In this document: positions 5,957 to 6,469 of the stretch, in pieces
Layout: every line of letters begins with the position of its first letter
How positions within the stretch are numbered: position 1 is the stretch's first letter
Source: Pseudomonadota bacterium
Lineage (GTDB): Bacteria > Pseudomonadota > Gammaproteobacteria > SZUA-229
Reading direction: 5' to 3'
Assembly (NCBI GenBank): GCA_015222915.1
Contig: JADFWE010000067.1
Coordinates: 1 to 6,469, forward strand
Length of the DNA: 6,469 nucleotides
Made by a program: the position numbers and the translations under genes
The notes under the pieces: model-generated
What the model was told of the DNA's origin: nothing
Database searches by the model: none
The model's input: only the letters and a program-made list of their open reading frames with translations

Positions 5957-6469
5957 TTAGTAATAACATGGAGCCGCTGCATTAACAATTTCACCATTGG
6001 CTTTAATGGTCATGGTGCCATCACCGTTATAGATACCTTCTGCTGTGGTACCGCTTGCGCCAGTAATAAGGATATGACCACTTTCCGGGCAAGAAGAGTA
6101 ACCGCCACTGCTTTCAACAATTGGCGCATTCAGCGATATCAGAAATCCACCGCCACTGGTCCCACTGGCGACAAAGTCAATCGCAAACGTTGCCCTGCTA
6201 AGGGTGTAAGTTTCACTGCCAAATACAAGGTCATTTCCGGTTTCGGCAAAGTCTATTCCGGTAAAGCTGAACTTGAAGCTATCAGTGACACCTGTTCTTT
6301 CCATGCTCAATGAGCCGGCTAAAGTATCGCTGTAATTGCCAGTTTCCTCGTTCCAGCTTTCCACCCACGTGATATTACCGTTTATGACAAAGCCAAAACC
6401 GTCATCGCAGTTAACCAGGGTGACATTGCCGCTGTCAGTGAAACTTGGATAGGTTCCGCCTTCGTCACC
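5957..6469 (-). CDS. Extracytoplasmic beta-rich protein, 3' part only
   Basis: The reading frame is open from the right window edge, so the N-terminus and any signal peptide are missing; 170 codons are present. I do not recognise the family. The visible part is rich in Gly, Ser, Thr and short beta-strand segments: VTLVNCDDGFGFVINGNITW, then FKFSFTGIDF, a Gly/Ser turn, CPESGHILITGASGTTAEG, YNGDGTMTIKANG and a final APCYY. The three cysteines (C21, C127 and C168 of the visible part) and alternating strands suggest a periplasmic, lipoprotein or surface-exposed domain with disulfides. A GTG at 6364 could pass for a start, but coding character continues upstream without a break. A terminator follows its stop by 27 bases and separates it from the barrel gene. 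Confidence 0.72.
   Translation of the reverse strand, partial: GDEGGTYPSFTDSGNVTLVNCDDGFGFVINGNITWVESWNEETGNYSDTLAGSLSMERTGVTDSFKFSFTGIDFAETGNDLVFGSETYTLSRATFAIDFVASGTSGGGFLISLNAPIVESSGGYSSCPESGHILITGASGTTAEGIYNGDGTMTIKANGEIVNAAAPCYY

Noticed and set aside
6362..6364. GTG as the true start of the right-edge gene
   Set aside because: The frame stays open to the edge with the same beta-strand character and a cysteine upstream, no signal peptide follows the GTG, and no ribosome site was seen.

Overview
The window looks like chromosomal DNA of a Gram-negative bacterium, most likely a gammaproteobacterium. The evidence is an outer-membrane beta-barrel protein ending in Phe, periplasmic c-type cytochromes with Sec signal peptides, a Hint-type HIT protein with an E. 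coli-like layout, and moderate base composition. I could not fix a genus from sequence alone. No rRNA, tRNA, CRISPR array or transposase gene was seen.

Left half, plus strand. A leader of about 215 bases starts with a short array of degenerate octamers (17-40) and holds a small palindrome (109-124). It is followed by a HIT-family nucleotide hydrolase (217-561). Next is a two-gene unit. The first gene encodes a periplasmic protein with two c-type heme domains fused to a C-terminal DUF302 domain (641-1684). The second, overlapping it by the ATGA tetranucleotide, encodes a stand-alone secreted protein (1681-2151) that I read as a divergent DUF302 relative without the cysteines of the fused copy. 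The pair suggests a periplasmic redox module of unknown substrate.

Middle. A convergent intergenic region (2152-2283) carries a strong bidirectional terminator (2189-2218). Heptamer repeats in inverted orientation lie on both sides of it, with four perfect copies of TGCCAAC on the right.

Right half, minus strand. Reading from right to left in transcription order: the 3' part of an unrecognised extracytoplasmic beta-rich protein running off the window edge, a minus-strand terminator, an outer-membrane beta-barrel protein (5093-5899), and then a complete three-gene partner-switching cassette. The cassette consists of a membrane-bound dCache-HAMP-SpoIIE phosphatase (3115-5052), an RsbW-like HATPase kinase (2689-3111) and a STAS-domain antagonist (2284-2658). 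By analogy with RsbU/RsbW/RsbV, the phosphatase would sense a periplasmic ligand and dephosphorylate the STAS protein. The kinase would phosphorylate the STAS protein and hold or release an output partner. No sigma factor or other output gene is visible, so the target is unknown. The terminator before the barrel gene ends directly at its start codon, an unusual arrangement that may affect expression of the barrel and the cassette behind it.
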